Assembly (NCBI GenBank): GCA_964372025.1
Contig: CAYJPF010000022.1
Span: 1 to 32,140, forward strand
DNA from: CAYJBP01 sp964372025
GTDB lineage: Bacteria; Bacillota; Dehalobacteriia; UBA4068
Direction: 5' to 3'
DNA length: 32,140 nt
Positions 1 through 7,647 of this stretch are shown here, one piece after another; the first letter of the stretch is position 1, and every line of letters begins with the position of its first letter. The notes under the pieces are model-generated. The model made no database searches, was not told the origin of the DNA, and saw only the letters and a program-made list of their open reading frames with translations. The translations under genes were made by a program, and so were the position numbers.

Positions 1-7
1 AAATCAT
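1..7 (-). CDS. 5' end of a leftward gene cut by the window edge
   Basis: Read on the minus strand, an ATG at 7-5 follows a strong ribosome site GGGAGGAGT (25 down to 17) with nine bases between. A -10-like TATAAT lies upstream at 46-41. Only two complete codons (Met-Ile) are inside the window, so nothing can be said about the product. The start site, Shine-Dalgarno and -10 together are better than chance, but without the body of the gene the call remains tentative. Confidence 0.45.
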
Positions 8-40
8 AATTTTGCACTCCTCCCTTGATAAAAAATCTAT

Positions 41-46
41 ATTATA
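41..46 (-). promoter_or_regulatory. -10 element for the left-edge gene
   Basis: TATAAT on the minus strand, 34 bases before the ATG at 7-5. No good -35 is visible 17 bases upstream (CAACCT at 69-64), so it may need an activator. An inverted repeat lies immediately upstream at 70-113. Confidence 0.35.
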
Positions 47-69
47 CAAAGTTGTCTACGATTAGGTTG

Positions 70-113
70 TACTAACACAACTTTTTAAGCAACTCAATCA
101 ACTTGTGTTAGTA
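70..113. repeat. 11-bp inverted repeat, possible operator
   Basis: T-ACTAACACAA at 70-80 is matched by TTGTGTTAG-TA at 103-113, perfect over 11 bp with a 22-base spacer. The word ACTTGTGTTAG (101-111) recurs exactly at 688-698. The repeat sits just upstream of the -10 element of the left-edge gene, so it could be an operator or an RNA stem. Confidence 0.35.
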
Positions 114-226
114 TAACTGAACGGCTCTAGCTCGCATAATCTCTCTAGCAGCAAAAACAATAGCAATTATTCGTAAAAAAATATTTAACTTTTTTAGCCA
201 AAATAACGATAATATAGTCAGAAAAG

Positions 227-240
227 TTAGTTATGACTAA
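227..240. promoter_or_regulatory. Metal-type palindrome TTAGTTATGACTAA (orphan site)
   Basis: TTAGT-TATG-ACTAA has the same outer arms as the palindromes before znuA (1102-1117), ahpC (3971-3986) and the ABC pair (8826-8841). No coding region follows on the plus strand for hundreds of bases. On the minus strand the only start is the left-edge gene, about 220 bases away. A TAATAT at 210-215 could be a rightward -10, which would place the site just after it, as at the two best copies. Confidence 0.45.
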
Positions 241-349
241 TATTTGCCTCAAAAAAATTTAGCCATTGGGCGTACCGTATTGCATAATTATAAATATTAC
301 TGCATAATTTTTACCCTAATATTGGTAGATTTAATCACTCTACGGATTA

Positions 350-412
350 GTGTTTGAGGTGTAAAAGAAGCAAAAAACGGCAAAATTATACCAATTTTTA
401 CAACCTCAACAC
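350..412 (+). other. Imperfect long hairpin in non-coding DNA
   Basis: GTGTTTGAGGTGTAAAA (350-366) pairs with the region 395-412 (TTTTTACAACCTCAACAC) apart from single-base bulges. It lies in the 1-690 stretch, where I see no credible coding frame. It could be part of a structured RNA ending at the terminator-like hairpin at 542-583. Confidence 0.25.
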
Positions 413-541
413 ATGGCTTATTGTATCAGACAGATTTACCTTTGTCAATAGGGTGAATTTTTATTTTCTATTGCCAAAATTAGCAATTGTAAGCACTGGT
501 GCTGCTGTTTAGATAATTTGTTATAGATAACTAAAAATCAA

Positions 542-590
542 AAAACCATGCTTAGAGAAAAAATTCTCTTTCAGCATGGTTTTCTATTTA
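542..590 (+). terminator. Terminator-like hairpin with no gene in front
   Basis: AAAACCATGCT (542-552) pairs with AGCATGGTTTT (573-583). An inner GAGAA/TTCTC pair (555-559, 564-568) extends the stem, and T-rich sequence follows. No reading frame ends nearby, so it either terminates a non-coding transcript from the left or is bidirectional. Confidence 0.45.
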
Positions 591-903
591 CACTATATCA
601 AAAAAAACATCATCAAATCACAGACTGATTTGTAGCATTTTTTGGCAAGCAAATGCACCCTACATAGAGTGACTAAACCTACAGGATACTTGTGTTAGGT
701 TATACGAATACAAGCTATATTTATACATATATCATAGTCGCCTTTAAGCCCTTTTTTTACGATCAGAGTTCAGTTATACTAACCCTAATTATTTACCCAA
801 AATCGGCTAAAAATCTTGCCCAGAGTTGGCCGCTTGTCAATCCCAAAACCATTCTCGCCCTAAATTCAAAACTTAAGCACCTGCCCACAAAACAAATAAT
901 GAA

Positions 904-928
904 TATTAGGCATTTTAGCCGCCTAATA
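904..928. repeat. 8-bp inverted repeat (hairpin)
   Basis: TATTAGGC (904-911) and GCCTAATA (921-928) form a perfect stem with a nine-base loop. It is one of two stems in the otherwise featureless 692-1100 stretch before znuA. Confidence 0.3.
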
Positions 929-982
929 ATCAAAAGCCGGGCAATAGTTTTTAGTCTATTTCGGCAGCATACGCAGATTATA

Positions 983-1039
983 GCTAATCCCCTCCCAAAT
1001 TTTAGCTGCAACTAAGGGCTCATTTCGGAGGGGATTAGC
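983..1039. repeat. 13-bp GC-rich inverted repeat upstream of znuA
   Basis: GCTAATCCCCTCC (983-995) and GGAGGGGATTAGC (1027-1039) are perfect complements with a 31-base spacer. The arms are much richer in G/C than the surroundings. No T-run follows, so it is not an ordinary terminator. It could be the remains of a small palindromic element or a leader structure. It ends about 27 bases before the -35 of the znuA promoter. Confidence 0.4.
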
Positions 1040-1065
1040 CATAATGAAAAGCTTTGCATAAACTA

Positions 1066-1094
1066 TTGCCAAATAATAAATAATATGGTATATT
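1066..1094 (+). promoter_or_regulatory. Promoter of znuACB
   Basis: -35 TTGCCA (1066-1071), a 17-base spacer and -10 TATATT (1089-1094). An overlapping TATTAT at 1091-1096 is an alternative -10. The palindrome at 1102-1117 covers the expected start of transcription. Confidence 0.55.
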
Positions 1095-1101
1095 ATTTAT
1101 T

Positions 1102-1117
1102 GTTAGTTAAAACTAAC
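1102..1117. promoter_or_regulatory. Metal-type operator before znuA
   Basis: GTTAGTTAAAACTAAC is a palindrome with seven-base arms around AA. It lies just after the -10 element, a position that would block transcription when occupied. The same 14-base core occurs at 8827-8840, and a variant at 3971-3986. The TTAG...CTAA form fits DtxR/MntR-type repressors better than Fur. No such regulator gene lies in the window. Confidence 0.6.
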
Positions 1118-1146
1118 CAATTTTGCGATAAAAGGAGTATCATATA

Positions 1147-2355
1147 ATGAAGAAACTACTAGTGATGACTTTGATGTTGGGGGCTGTATTGCTGGGGGCT
1201 TGCGCCGATTCCAAGGCGGCCGAACCGAGCGAAGTTACCGTCCCAACCGCTGCCGAAGCAAGCAGCGAGCCTAATACCGAGCCGAGCAATGCTGCAGAGG
1301 AAAAGCCCAGCCTGGTGGCTACCTCTTTTCATGAATACGATTGGCTAAAGCAAATTTTGGGCGAGGAAGCTGCCCATTTCGAGATTACTTTACTAATGGA
1401 CACCGGCGTTGATTTGCATAGCTATGAGCCCAGCGTGGCGGATATTGCCACCATTGCCGCCGCCGATTTATTCATCTATAATGGCGGCCTTAGCCATGAT
1501 TGGGTGGCCGATGTTTTAGCCCAACCCTTGCACCCCGATTTGCGGGCGATTAATGTGATGGAGAGCCTAGGCGAGGCCGTAAAAATGGAAGTAACTGTTG
1601 AGGGGATGCAGGGCGCTAGCAGCCCTCATGCACATGATGATCATGAGCATGGAGCTACCGACCATGATGACCACAACCATGATGCAGAAGCCACTGCCGA
1701 GCATGACCACGACCATGAGGCCGAGGCTGCTGCCGAGCATAATCACGACCACGACTACGACCACGACCATGACCACGAAGCCGAGGCCGATGAGCACGCC
1801 GGCCATAGTGGTGCCCATACCGATGAACATGTCTGGCTATCGCTAAATAATGCTATGCTAATCTGCGAGTTAATCGCTAGCGAACTGGCTGCTATCAACC
1901 CGGATAAGGCCGATATCTACCAAAAAAACGCCCAAAACTATAGCCAATCCCTACAGGACTTAGATGCCGCCTATCACAGCACCATCGCCGCCGCCGCTCG
2001 GGATACAATTGTCTTTGCCGACCGCTTCCCCTTCCTCTACATGATGGCCGATTATGACCTTAACTATTATGCTGCCTTCCAGGGCTGCTCGGCCGAAACC
2101 GAGGCCACCTTTGAAACGATTACCTTTTTGGCCGAAAAGGTCAACGAGCTGGATATTAATAAATTGTTGATTATCGACAATGGCTTAACCGAGCTGGCCG
2201 CCACCGTCAATAGCAGCAGCCAAGACCAAGATAGCCAAACCCTGGTGCTCCATTCCTTGCAATCTGTTAATCAGGAGCAAATCGATAGTGGCTTAACCTA
2301 TCTTGATATTATGACTGAAAACTTGGCTATTTTAGAGCAAGCCTTAGCCGAATAA
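1147..2355 (+). CDS. znuA: Zinc/manganese ABC transporter substrate-binding lipoprotein
   Basis: This is the extracellular metal-capturing component of a cluster A-I (ZnuA/AdcA/TroA) importer. Residues 1-19 form a lipoprotein signal with lipobox LGAC (Cys19 is the likely lipid anchor), followed by an acidic, Ser/Ala-rich linker. The fold begins near SFHEYDW, includes GVDLHSYEPS and the ADLFIYNGG segment, and has HTDEHVW (His224, His228) as likely ligands. Residues about 160-228 are a long His/Asp/Glu-rich loop, typical of zinc-type members, built from repeated DHDH and EAEA units. The DRFPF...YYAAF segment matches the clostridial subgroup. AAGGAG is 10-11 bases before the ATG. It is first in a three-gene operon with znuC ten bases downstream. 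Zinc is the best guess, but the operator type leaves manganese possible. Confidence 0.9.
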   Translation: MKKLLVMTLMLGAVLLGACADSKAAEPSEVTVPTAAEASSEPNTEPSNAAEEKPSLVATSFHEYDWLKQILGEEAAHFEITLLMDTGVDLHSYEPSVADIATIAAADLFIYNGGLSHDWVADVLAQPLHPDLRAINVMESLGEAVKMEVTVEGMQGASSPHAHDDHEHGATDHDDHNHDAEATAEHDHDHEAEAAAEHNHDHDYDHDHDHEAEADEHAGHSGAHTDEHVWLSLNNAMLICELIASELAAINPDKADIYQKNAQNYSQSLQDLDAAYHSTIAAAARDTIVFADRFPFLYMMADYDLNYYAAFQGCSAETEATFETITFLAEKVNELDINKLLIIDNGLTELAATVNSSSQDQDSQTLVLHSLQSVNQEQIDSGLTYLDIMTENLAILEQALAE

Positions 2356-2365
2356 GGAGCGCATT

Positions 2366-3037
2366 ATGGAGATAATCTGCAATAATTTAGCGGTAGGCTA
2401 TAATAATATTGCCCTGCATCAAGATATCAATTTTAGCATACCCTCGGGCGCTTATGCTTGCATTGTCGGCGATAATGGGGTGGGTAAAAGCACATTGATC
2501 AAAACCCTACTTGGGCTTTTGCCGCCAATTAGCGGCACGGTTAAAATCGGCAGCAGCCATAAAAGCCCGGATATCGGCTATTTGCCCCAACAAACCCAAG
2601 TGCAGAAGGATTTTCCGGCCTCGGTTTACGAGGTGGTTTTATCCGGCTGCTTAAATAAGATTGGCCTGCGCCCCTTCTACAATAAAGCCGAGAAGGCCAA
2701 GGCACAAGAGATGATGGCCAAGCTGGGTATTAGCACTTTGGCCAAAAAGAGCTATAGCCGCTTATCCGGCGGTCAGCAGCAAAGAACGCTGCTGGCTCGG
2801 GCCCTATGCGCCACCGATAAAATTTTGCTTTTAGATGAACCAACTGCCGGCCTGGATTTGGCGGCAACCAGGGATTTTTATCGGATTATCAAAGAGCTAA
2901 ACAAGGAAGGCACGACCATTATCATGATTACCCATAATTTGCAAGAGGCGATTAATGATGCCGATTATGTGGTCTGCCTTAATAATTGCGGCTTGGAATG
3001 TTTGAGTAAAAAGACTTATCAGGAGCTAAAACAATGA
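2366..3037 (+). CDS. znuC: Zinc/manganese ABC transporter ATPase
   Basis: The 223-residue cytoplasmic nucleotide-binding subunit powers import of the metal captured by ZnuA. It has Walker A GDNGVGKST (about residues 36-44), the Q-loop YLPQQTQ, signature LSGGQQQR, Walker B LLLDEPTAG and the switch His in MITHNL. Length is normal for the family. Its stop overlaps the start of the permease gene in ATGA (3034-3037), so the two are translationally coupled. GGAG lies just upstream of the ATG. Confidence 0.92.
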   Translation: MEIICNNLAVGYNNIALHQDINFSIPSGAYACIVGDNGVGKSTLIKTLLGLLPPISGTVKIGSSHKSPDIGYLPQQTQVQKDFPASVYEVVLSGCLNKIGLRPFYNKAEKAKAQEMMAKLGISTLAKKSYSRLSGGQQQRTLLARALCATDKILLLDEPTAGLDLAATRDFYRIIKELNKEGTTIIMITHNLQEAINDADYVVCLNNCGLECLSKKTYQELKQ

Positions 3038-3888
3038 GCGAAATTATCACAACTTTACAGGAATATTTGGCTTATCCCTTTGTCCGCTATGCCTTAATCG
3101 TTGGGGTATTGGTGGCCTTATGCTCGTCATTGCTGGGGGCTACCTTGGTCTTAAAGCGTTTTTCTTATATCGGTGATGGTCTTTCGCATATCGCTTTTGG
3201 CGGCATTGCCCTGGCTTCGGTGCTTAAATTGAGCAATCAGGATATTCTCGTCTTCCCAATTACGGCGCTAGCAGCGATTTTACTATTGCGCTTAGGCCAT
3301 AATGCCAAAATCAATGGCGATGCGGCGATTGCGATGATGTCGGTCGGCTCTTTGGCGATTGGCTATTTATTGATGAATTTATTTTCGGTTTCCACCAATT
3401 TAGCAGGCGATATTTGCACCACCTTGTTTGGTTCAACTTCGATTTTAACCTTAACTGAATTTGATGTGCTTACCTGCATTGTGCTTTCGCTGGTGGTAAT
3501 CGCCATCTTTATCGTCTTTTATCATAAGATTTTCACCGTCACCTTCGACGAAAATTTTGCCAAGGCCAGCGGCATCAAGGTCGAGGCCTATAATCTTTTA
3601 ATTGCCGTAACTATCGCCGCTGTGATTGTGGTGGCGATGAATTTAGTCGGCTCGCTTTTAATCAGCGCCTTGGTAGTTTTCCCGGCTTTGGCGGCGATGC
3701 GCTTGTTCAATAACTTTAAATCGGTGATAATTTGTTCGGTAATTATCTCGGTTAGCTGCGCTTTAGTTGGCATTTTGCTTTCGATAATCTATGGCACACC
3801 GGTTGGCAGCACCATTGTTACGGCCGATATTTTGGCCTTTATCGGGGCGGCTTTGCTGGCTAAGATCTGGCGATGCAGCCATAATTAA
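3034..3888 (+). CDS. znuB: Zinc/manganese ABC transporter permease
   Basis: This 284-residue integral membrane protein of the ABC-3 family (ZnuB/TroC/MntB type) forms the channel for the ZnuA-bound metal. The sequence alternates hydrophobic helices, about eight or nine, with short polar turns. GDGLSHIAFGGIAL (roughly residues 49-62) and the LLISALVVFPALAA helix near the C-terminal third are characteristic. It is the last gene of the operon. No clear terminator is visible before the ahpC promoter 48 bases downstream. Confidence 0.9.
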   Translation: MSEIITTLQEYLAYPFVRYALIVGVLVALCSSLLGATLVLKRFSYIGDGLSHIAFGGIALASVLKLSNQDILVFPITALAAILLLRLGHNAKINGDAAIAMMSVGSLAIGYLLMNLFSVSTNLAGDICTTLFGSTSILTLTEFDVLTCIVLSLVVIAIFIVFYHKIFTVTFDENFAKASGIKVEAYNLLIAVTIAAVIVVAMNLVGSLLISALVVFPALAAMRLFNNFKSVIICSVIISVSCALVGILLSIIYGTPVGSTIVTADILAFIGAALLAKIWRCSHN

Positions 3889-3935
3889 TAATAATGCCAG
3901 CTTTTTAATAATAGTAACTTTTATCAATATTTTAC

Positions 3936-3964
3936 TTGACAAGCGCATGTATTTATAGTAAAAT
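3936..3964 (+). promoter_or_regulatory. Promoter of ahpC-ahpF
   Basis: A near-consensus promoter: -35 TTGACA (3936-3941), a 17-base spacer and -10 TAAAAT (3959-3964). The palindrome at 3971-3986 lies over the expected start of transcription. Confidence 0.75.
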
Positions 3965-3970
3965 TAGATT

Positions 3971-3986
3971 GTTAGTTATCTCTAAC
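3971..3986. promoter_or_regulatory. Metal-type operator before ahpC
   Basis: GTTAG-TTATCT-CTAAC has the same outer arms as the znuA and ABC-pair sites, with a less symmetric centre. Its place seven bases after the -10 matches the znuA arrangement, implying a shared repressor. A PerR-type box (TTATAAT-N-ATTATAA) is not seen. Confidence 0.5.
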
Positions 3987-4019
3987 TTAATAATTTAAAA
4001 AACCTAGGAGGTAATACTT

Positions 4020-4583
4020 ATGTCGATGATTGGCAAAGAAATTGCAGATTTTAAGGTACAAGCTTATTTAGAAAATTCCTTTAAAGAGGTTAGCAAAACC
4101 GATATTTTGGGTAAATGGAGCGTATTTTTCTTTTATCCGGCCGATTTCACCTTTGTTTGCCCCACCGAATTAGAGGATTTAGCCAATAAATACGATGAAT
4201 TTTGCAAAATAGGTTGCGAAATTTATTCTGTTTCCTGCGATACTCATTTTGTTCATAAAGCCTGGCATGATGCCTCGGATACGATTAAGAAAATCAAATA
4301 TCCGATGCTGGCCGACCCAACCGCCGCCCTAGCCCGTGATTTTGATGTGATGATCGAAGCGGCCGGTGTTACCGAGCGAGGAACTTTTGTGGTTAATCCC
4401 CAAGGCCAAATTGTTGCTTATGAAGTATTGGCCGGCAATGTTGGCCGCAATGCCGATGAATTATTCCGCCGGGTGCAAGCCCTACAATTTGTAGCCGAGC
4501 ATGGCGACGAAGTTTGCCCGGCCAAATGGCAACCCGGTGCTAAAACCTTAAAACCAAGCCTAGACCTGGTAGGTATGCTGTAG
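4020..4583 (+). CDS. ahpC: Peroxiredoxin AhpC (2-Cys, typical)
   Basis: AhpC reduces hydrogen peroxide and organic hydroperoxides in the cytoplasm. The peroxidatic cysteine is Cys47 in the motif FVCPTEL, preceded by FYPADFTF. The resolving cysteine is Cys166 in EVCPAKW. The 187-residue length is typical. An AGGAGG ribosome site precedes the ATG. The reductase that recycles it starts 14 bases after its stop, making a two-gene ahp operon, and the promoter and operator upstream are clear. Confidence 0.95.
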   Translation: MSMIGKEIADFKVQAYLENSFKEVSKTDILGKWSVFFFYPADFTFVCPTELEDLANKYDEFCKIGCEIYSVSCDTHFVHKAWHDASDTIKKIKYPMLADPTAALARDFDVMIEAAGVTERGTFVVNPQGQIVAYEVLAGNVGRNADELFRRVQALQFVAEHGDEVCPAKWQPGAKTLKPSLDLVGML

Positions 4584-4597
4584 ACAAGGAGAATAAT

Positions 4598-6220
4598 ATG
4601 GATAATAGAAATTTAAACGACTTCTATGATGCCATAATTATCGGGGGAGGGCCGGCCGGGCTCTCCTCTGCTATTTATATGGCTAGGGCTCGTTATAAAA
4701 CTTTAGTCTTGGAAAAAGATAAATTCGGCGGCCAAATTACCATCACTTCCGAGGTAGTCAATTATCCGGGCGTTTTTAAAACCAGCGGCACGGAGCTTAC
4801 CAAGGAGATGCAAAAGCAAGCCGAGGCTTTTGGCGCAGAATTTTTGCTTACCGAAGTAAATTCTTTTAGCCAAGAGGGTGATTATTTTGTTCTGGATACC
4901 GACCGTGGTCAATTTAAAACCCTAGGATTAATCATTGCCGGTGGGGCTGCCCCCAGAATGGTTGGTTTTGCAGGCGAGGAGCAATTTAAAGGCCGAGGCG
5001 TGGCCTATTGCGCCACCTGCGATGGCGAATTTTTTAGCGGCAAGGAAATTTATGTAATCGGCAGTGGTTTTGCCGCTTGCGAGGAATCGATTTTCCTCAC
5101 TCGCTTTGCTACCAAGGTGCATATGTTAATCCGCGAGCCGGATTTTACCTGCACCGGCAGCATTGTTAATGAAGTAAAAGCTCATCCTGCTATCGAGATT
5201 AATTATAATACAACTATGCACAAGGTTAGCGGTGAGAATTTTGTTACATCTTTAACTATCAATAAAGACGGCCAAATGATTGATATTGAGGATGCCAAGG
5301 GCATTGGTGTATTTGTGTTTGCCGGTTATGTGCCGGCTAGCGCTAAATTTGCCGAGCAAATCAGCCTTAATCCCCAAAAATATATTATCACCGATGCCAA
5401 TCAAAAAACCAATTTAGACGGCGTTTACGCAGCAGGCGATATCTGCGTAAAAAACCTGCGTCAGGTAGTAACTGCCACCGCCGACGGCGCAACAGCCGCC
5501 ACCTCTTTAGAAAAACACCTGGCCGAGCAATATGAAAAACTGCAACTTCCCACTCGTGAATATGTAAAAAAAGAGGTGGTAACTGCTGCCATAGAGGCCG
5601 TTGCCCCGGATGACGGCAATTTTATCTCCCCCCAAATCCGAGCCGATTTGCAGCCGGTTTTTGAGCGTTTTGAGAATAATCTTATCCTTAAATATAGGCT
5701 GGATAGCAGCGACTTAAGCCAAGAGGTTGAGGGCTTTATCAAGGAATTCAGCACAATTAATCAGCGGATTATCTGTGAAGAAGATAATAGTTTAGAAGGC
5801 ATTTTGCCAACCATCGCCCTTTATGATGAACAGGGCAATTATAGCGGTATCAGCTTTCATGGTGTGCCGGGTGGGCATGAGTTTAATTCCTTTATTATTG
5901 GCCTATATAATACCCAGGGTAGCGGCCAAAAAATTGCCGAGCAGGATTTGGCTGCCATTTGCGCTATTGATAAAAAAATAGTTATTAAGCTGGCGGTTAC
6001 CCTTTCTTGCTCTAATTGCCCGGATTTGGTGATTGCCGCCCAAAAAATTGCCGCCAATAATCCTAATATCAGCTTAGATATTTTCGATTTAGCTCATTTT
6101 GCCGATTTGAAGGATAGCTATAATATTATGAGCGTGCCTTGTATGATTATCAATGATCAAGATGTGCATTTTGGCAAGAAGAATATTGGGCAAATTTTGA
6201 CTGTTTTGGCCGGCATTTAG
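4598..6220 (+). CDS. ahpF: AhpF-like peroxiredoxin reductase with permuted domains
   Basis: This flavoprotein passes electrons from a reduced nicotinamide to AhpC. Residues about 9-325 are a thioredoxin-reductase module: FAD motif GGGPAGL (about 16-22), redox pair Cys138/Cys141 in CATC, and a second dinucleotide motif beginning VIGSGFAACEE. Residues about 340-540 resemble the double thioredoxin fold normally found at the N-terminus of AhpF. EEDNSL, GVPGGHEF and the redox pair Cys471/Cys474 in LSCSNCPD correspond to EDNSL, GSPLGHEF and CHNCPD of the enterobacterial protein, and SVP supplies the cis-proline. The domain order is therefore TrxR-then-NTD, the reverse of classical AhpF. The neighbouring ahpC supports the role. 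A tightly paired hairpin ends the operon. Confidence 0.88.
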   Translation: MDNRNLNDFYDAIIIGGGPAGLSSAIYMARARYKTLVLEKDKFGGQITITSEVVNYPGVFKTSGTELTKEMQKQAEAFGAEFLLTEVNSFSQEGDYFVLDTDRGQFKTLGLIIAGGAAPRMVGFAGEEQFKGRGVAYCATCDGEFFSGKEIYVIGSGFAACEESIFLTRFATKVHMLIREPDFTCTGSIVNEVKAHPAIEINYNTTMHKVSGENFVTSLTINKDGQMIDIEDAKGIGVFVFAGYVPASAKFAEQISLNPQKYIITDANQKTNLDGVYAAGDICVKNLRQVVTATADGATAATSLEKHLAEQYEKLQLPTREYVKKEVVTAAIEAVAPDDGNFISPQIRADLQPVFERFENNLILKYRLDSSDLSQEVEGFIKEFSTINQRIICEEDNSLEGILPTIALYDEQGNYSGISFHGVPGGHEFNSFIIGLYNTQGSGQKIAEQDLAAICAIDKKIVIKLAVTLSCSNCPDLVIAAQKIAANNPNISLDIFDLAHFADLKDSYNIMSVPCMIINDQDVHFGKKNIGQILTVLAGI

Positions 6221-6252
6221 CTGCTATACTAAAATAAACATATGCAAATACC

Positions 6253-6287
6253 AAAAAATCACCCATCATTGTTGATAGGTGATTTTT
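6253..6287 (+). terminator. Terminator of the ahp operon
   Basis: AAAAAATCACC (6253-6263) pairs with GGTGATTTTT (6278-6287), with inner ATC/GAT pairing and a T-run at the 3' end. It begins 32 bases after the ahpF stop. Confidence 0.75.
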
Positions 6288-6425
6288 GCTTTATCATAGC
6301 AAGTTAAGCAATTTTTGTTTTCTGTGGCTAAGTAGGGTAAAATTAAAATGCTCCTTAAAGGCAGCGGCCAACCTGCTTTGGCTTAAATATCCCATTGCAC
6401 TGCAAGCCCACTTTCCGGCCGACAA

Positions 6426-6459
6426 AACCCCTTCTAAATTAATAGATTTAGAAGGGGTT
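6426..6459 (-). terminator. Terminator of the arsR-permease operon
   Basis: A perfect 14-bp stem: AACCCCTTCTAAAT (6426-6439) with ATTTAGAAGGGGTT (6446-6459) and a six-base loop. Read leftward it is followed by TTTTGTC, fitting a terminator about 40 bases after the permease stop. The short frame at 6286-6492 overlaps it and is not credible. Confidence 0.7.
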
Positions 6460-6499
6460 GCCGCTATAATTTTAGCTTTGCAGTATAATTAAAGCAAAT

Positions 6500-7639
6500 C
6501 TAATCATCAGCATGGGAACAACAAGTTTTTTCCTGTTTTTTGGGCATAACTTTTTTAAGCAAACTTCTCAAAACCAAAATTCCAAATATAGCCGCAACCA
6601 CAAGCATATAGATCGGGATTTGATGTTGATGCGAATTAGCGATAATATTACTAATACCACTATAGCCGCTAAAATTAATAATAAAATCCAAAACAAAGCC
6701 GAAAATCAGCGAGCATATTCCAACACAAGCCAGATATATGGTAAGAACTTTCTTACCCAAAGTTTTTCCGAGTATGGTCAAGGAGGCGATATTGGTCACA
6801 GGCCCTGCAAACAAAAAGACAAAAGCAGCTCCCGGCGAAATACCCTTGATCATCAGCGAAAGGGCGATCGGGATGGAGGCGGTGGAGCAAATATACATCG
6901 GTATGCCGATAATCAGCATCATCAACATGCTTAAAAGCGGATTGGCAAAGCTCGATAACCATTCCTGCGGCACAAAGGTGCTGATCAGGGCGGCTATTAG
7001 CAGGCCTATTACAAAATGGCCGGCTATTTCATCTAAAAATTCACCGAAGGCATAGGTAAAAATGCTTTTTATCTTTGCTGAAAGTGAGGGTTTAACTTCG
7101 TGACTATGCTCCTGCGAACAGCCGCAAGCAGGCATTTTGGGCTCATGCTCATGCGAGCAACAGCAAGCGGATGCTTCGGGTTCGGGTTTAGGCGAGCAAC
7201 CACAGCTTGTCCTAGCATTCGCATAATCAGAAACATCATTTTTACAAAAAATATTCGTAGCAATACCCGCCACAATGCCGGAAACAAAGGCAGCTATAGC
7301 CCTATATACAGCAAATAAAGGCCCCATCAGACCATAGGTGGCGATAATGCTGTCAACCCCGGTTTGCGGCGTGGAGGTTAAAAAGCTGACCACCGCCCCT
7401 TTTGAAGCGCCGCTTTTGCCTAAATACAGGGCGGTGGGCACAACGCCGCAGGAACAAAGCGGCAATGGCACGCCCAGCACCGAGGCTTTGATCACCGAGG
7501 CGGTAGATTTTTGGCCAATATGCTTGAGAATAGCATCTTTATTGACAAAAGCGTGCAAGATCCCGGTAAACAGCAGGCCGATTACAATATAAAACGACAT
7601 ATCAACAAAAAGCTGCCCTAAATTATATAAGTATTCCAT
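6500..7639 (-). CDS. SO_0444-family Cu/Zn efflux permease (ArsP_1/DUF318 type)
   Basis: This 379-residue inner-membrane permease belongs to the PF03773 group. The motif GVPLPLCSCGVVPTALYL (about residues 55-72) and the following STPQTGVDSI are hallmarks of the SO_0444 subfamily, linked to copper/zinc efflux. About eight hydrophobic segments lie in two blocks. Between them, at about residues 143-184, is a cytoplasm-sized loop with repeated Cys/His clusters (CGC, CCCSHEHE, CGCSQEHSHE), a likely metal-binding region. The C-terminus is also Cys/His-bearing (CCSH). AGGAGG is just before the ATG. The ArsR repressor gene is eight bases upstream. Arsenic or another thiophilic metal remains possible. 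Confidence 0.85.
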   Translation of the reverse strand: MEYLYNLGQLFVDMSFYIVIGLLFTGILHAFVNKDAILKHIGQKSTASVIKASVLGVPLPLCSCGVVPTALYLGKSGASKGAVVSFLTSTPQTGVDSIIATYGLMGPLFAVYRAIAAFVSGIVAGIATNIFCKNDVSDYANARTSCGCSPKPEPEASACCCSHEHEPKMPACGCSQEHSHEVKPSLSAKIKSIFTYAFGEFLDEIAGHFVIGLLIAALISTFVPQEWLSSFANPLLSMLMMLIIGIPMYICSTASIPIALSLMIKGISPGAAFVFLFAGPVTNIASLTILGKTLGKKVLTIYLACVGICSLIFGFVLDFIINFSGYSGISNIIANSHQHQIPIYMLVVAAIFGILVLRSLLKKVMPKKQEKTCCSHADD

Positions 7640-7647
7640 AAGCCCTC

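Noticed and set aside
692..1015. Open frame of 107 codons on the plus strand before znuA
   Set aside because: GTG start without ribosome site, unusual composition, overlaps two stem structures, and an opposite-strand frame is equally open. Looks non-coding.
1567..1846. Frames across the His-rich part of znuA in other registers
   Set aside because: They are by-products of repeated CAC/GAC codons and give Met/Val- or Met/Thr-rich nonsense proteins.
6286..6492. 68-codon frame between ahpF and the permease gene
   Set aside because: It starts with TTG inside the ahp terminator and runs through the 14-bp terminator stem of the opposite operon.
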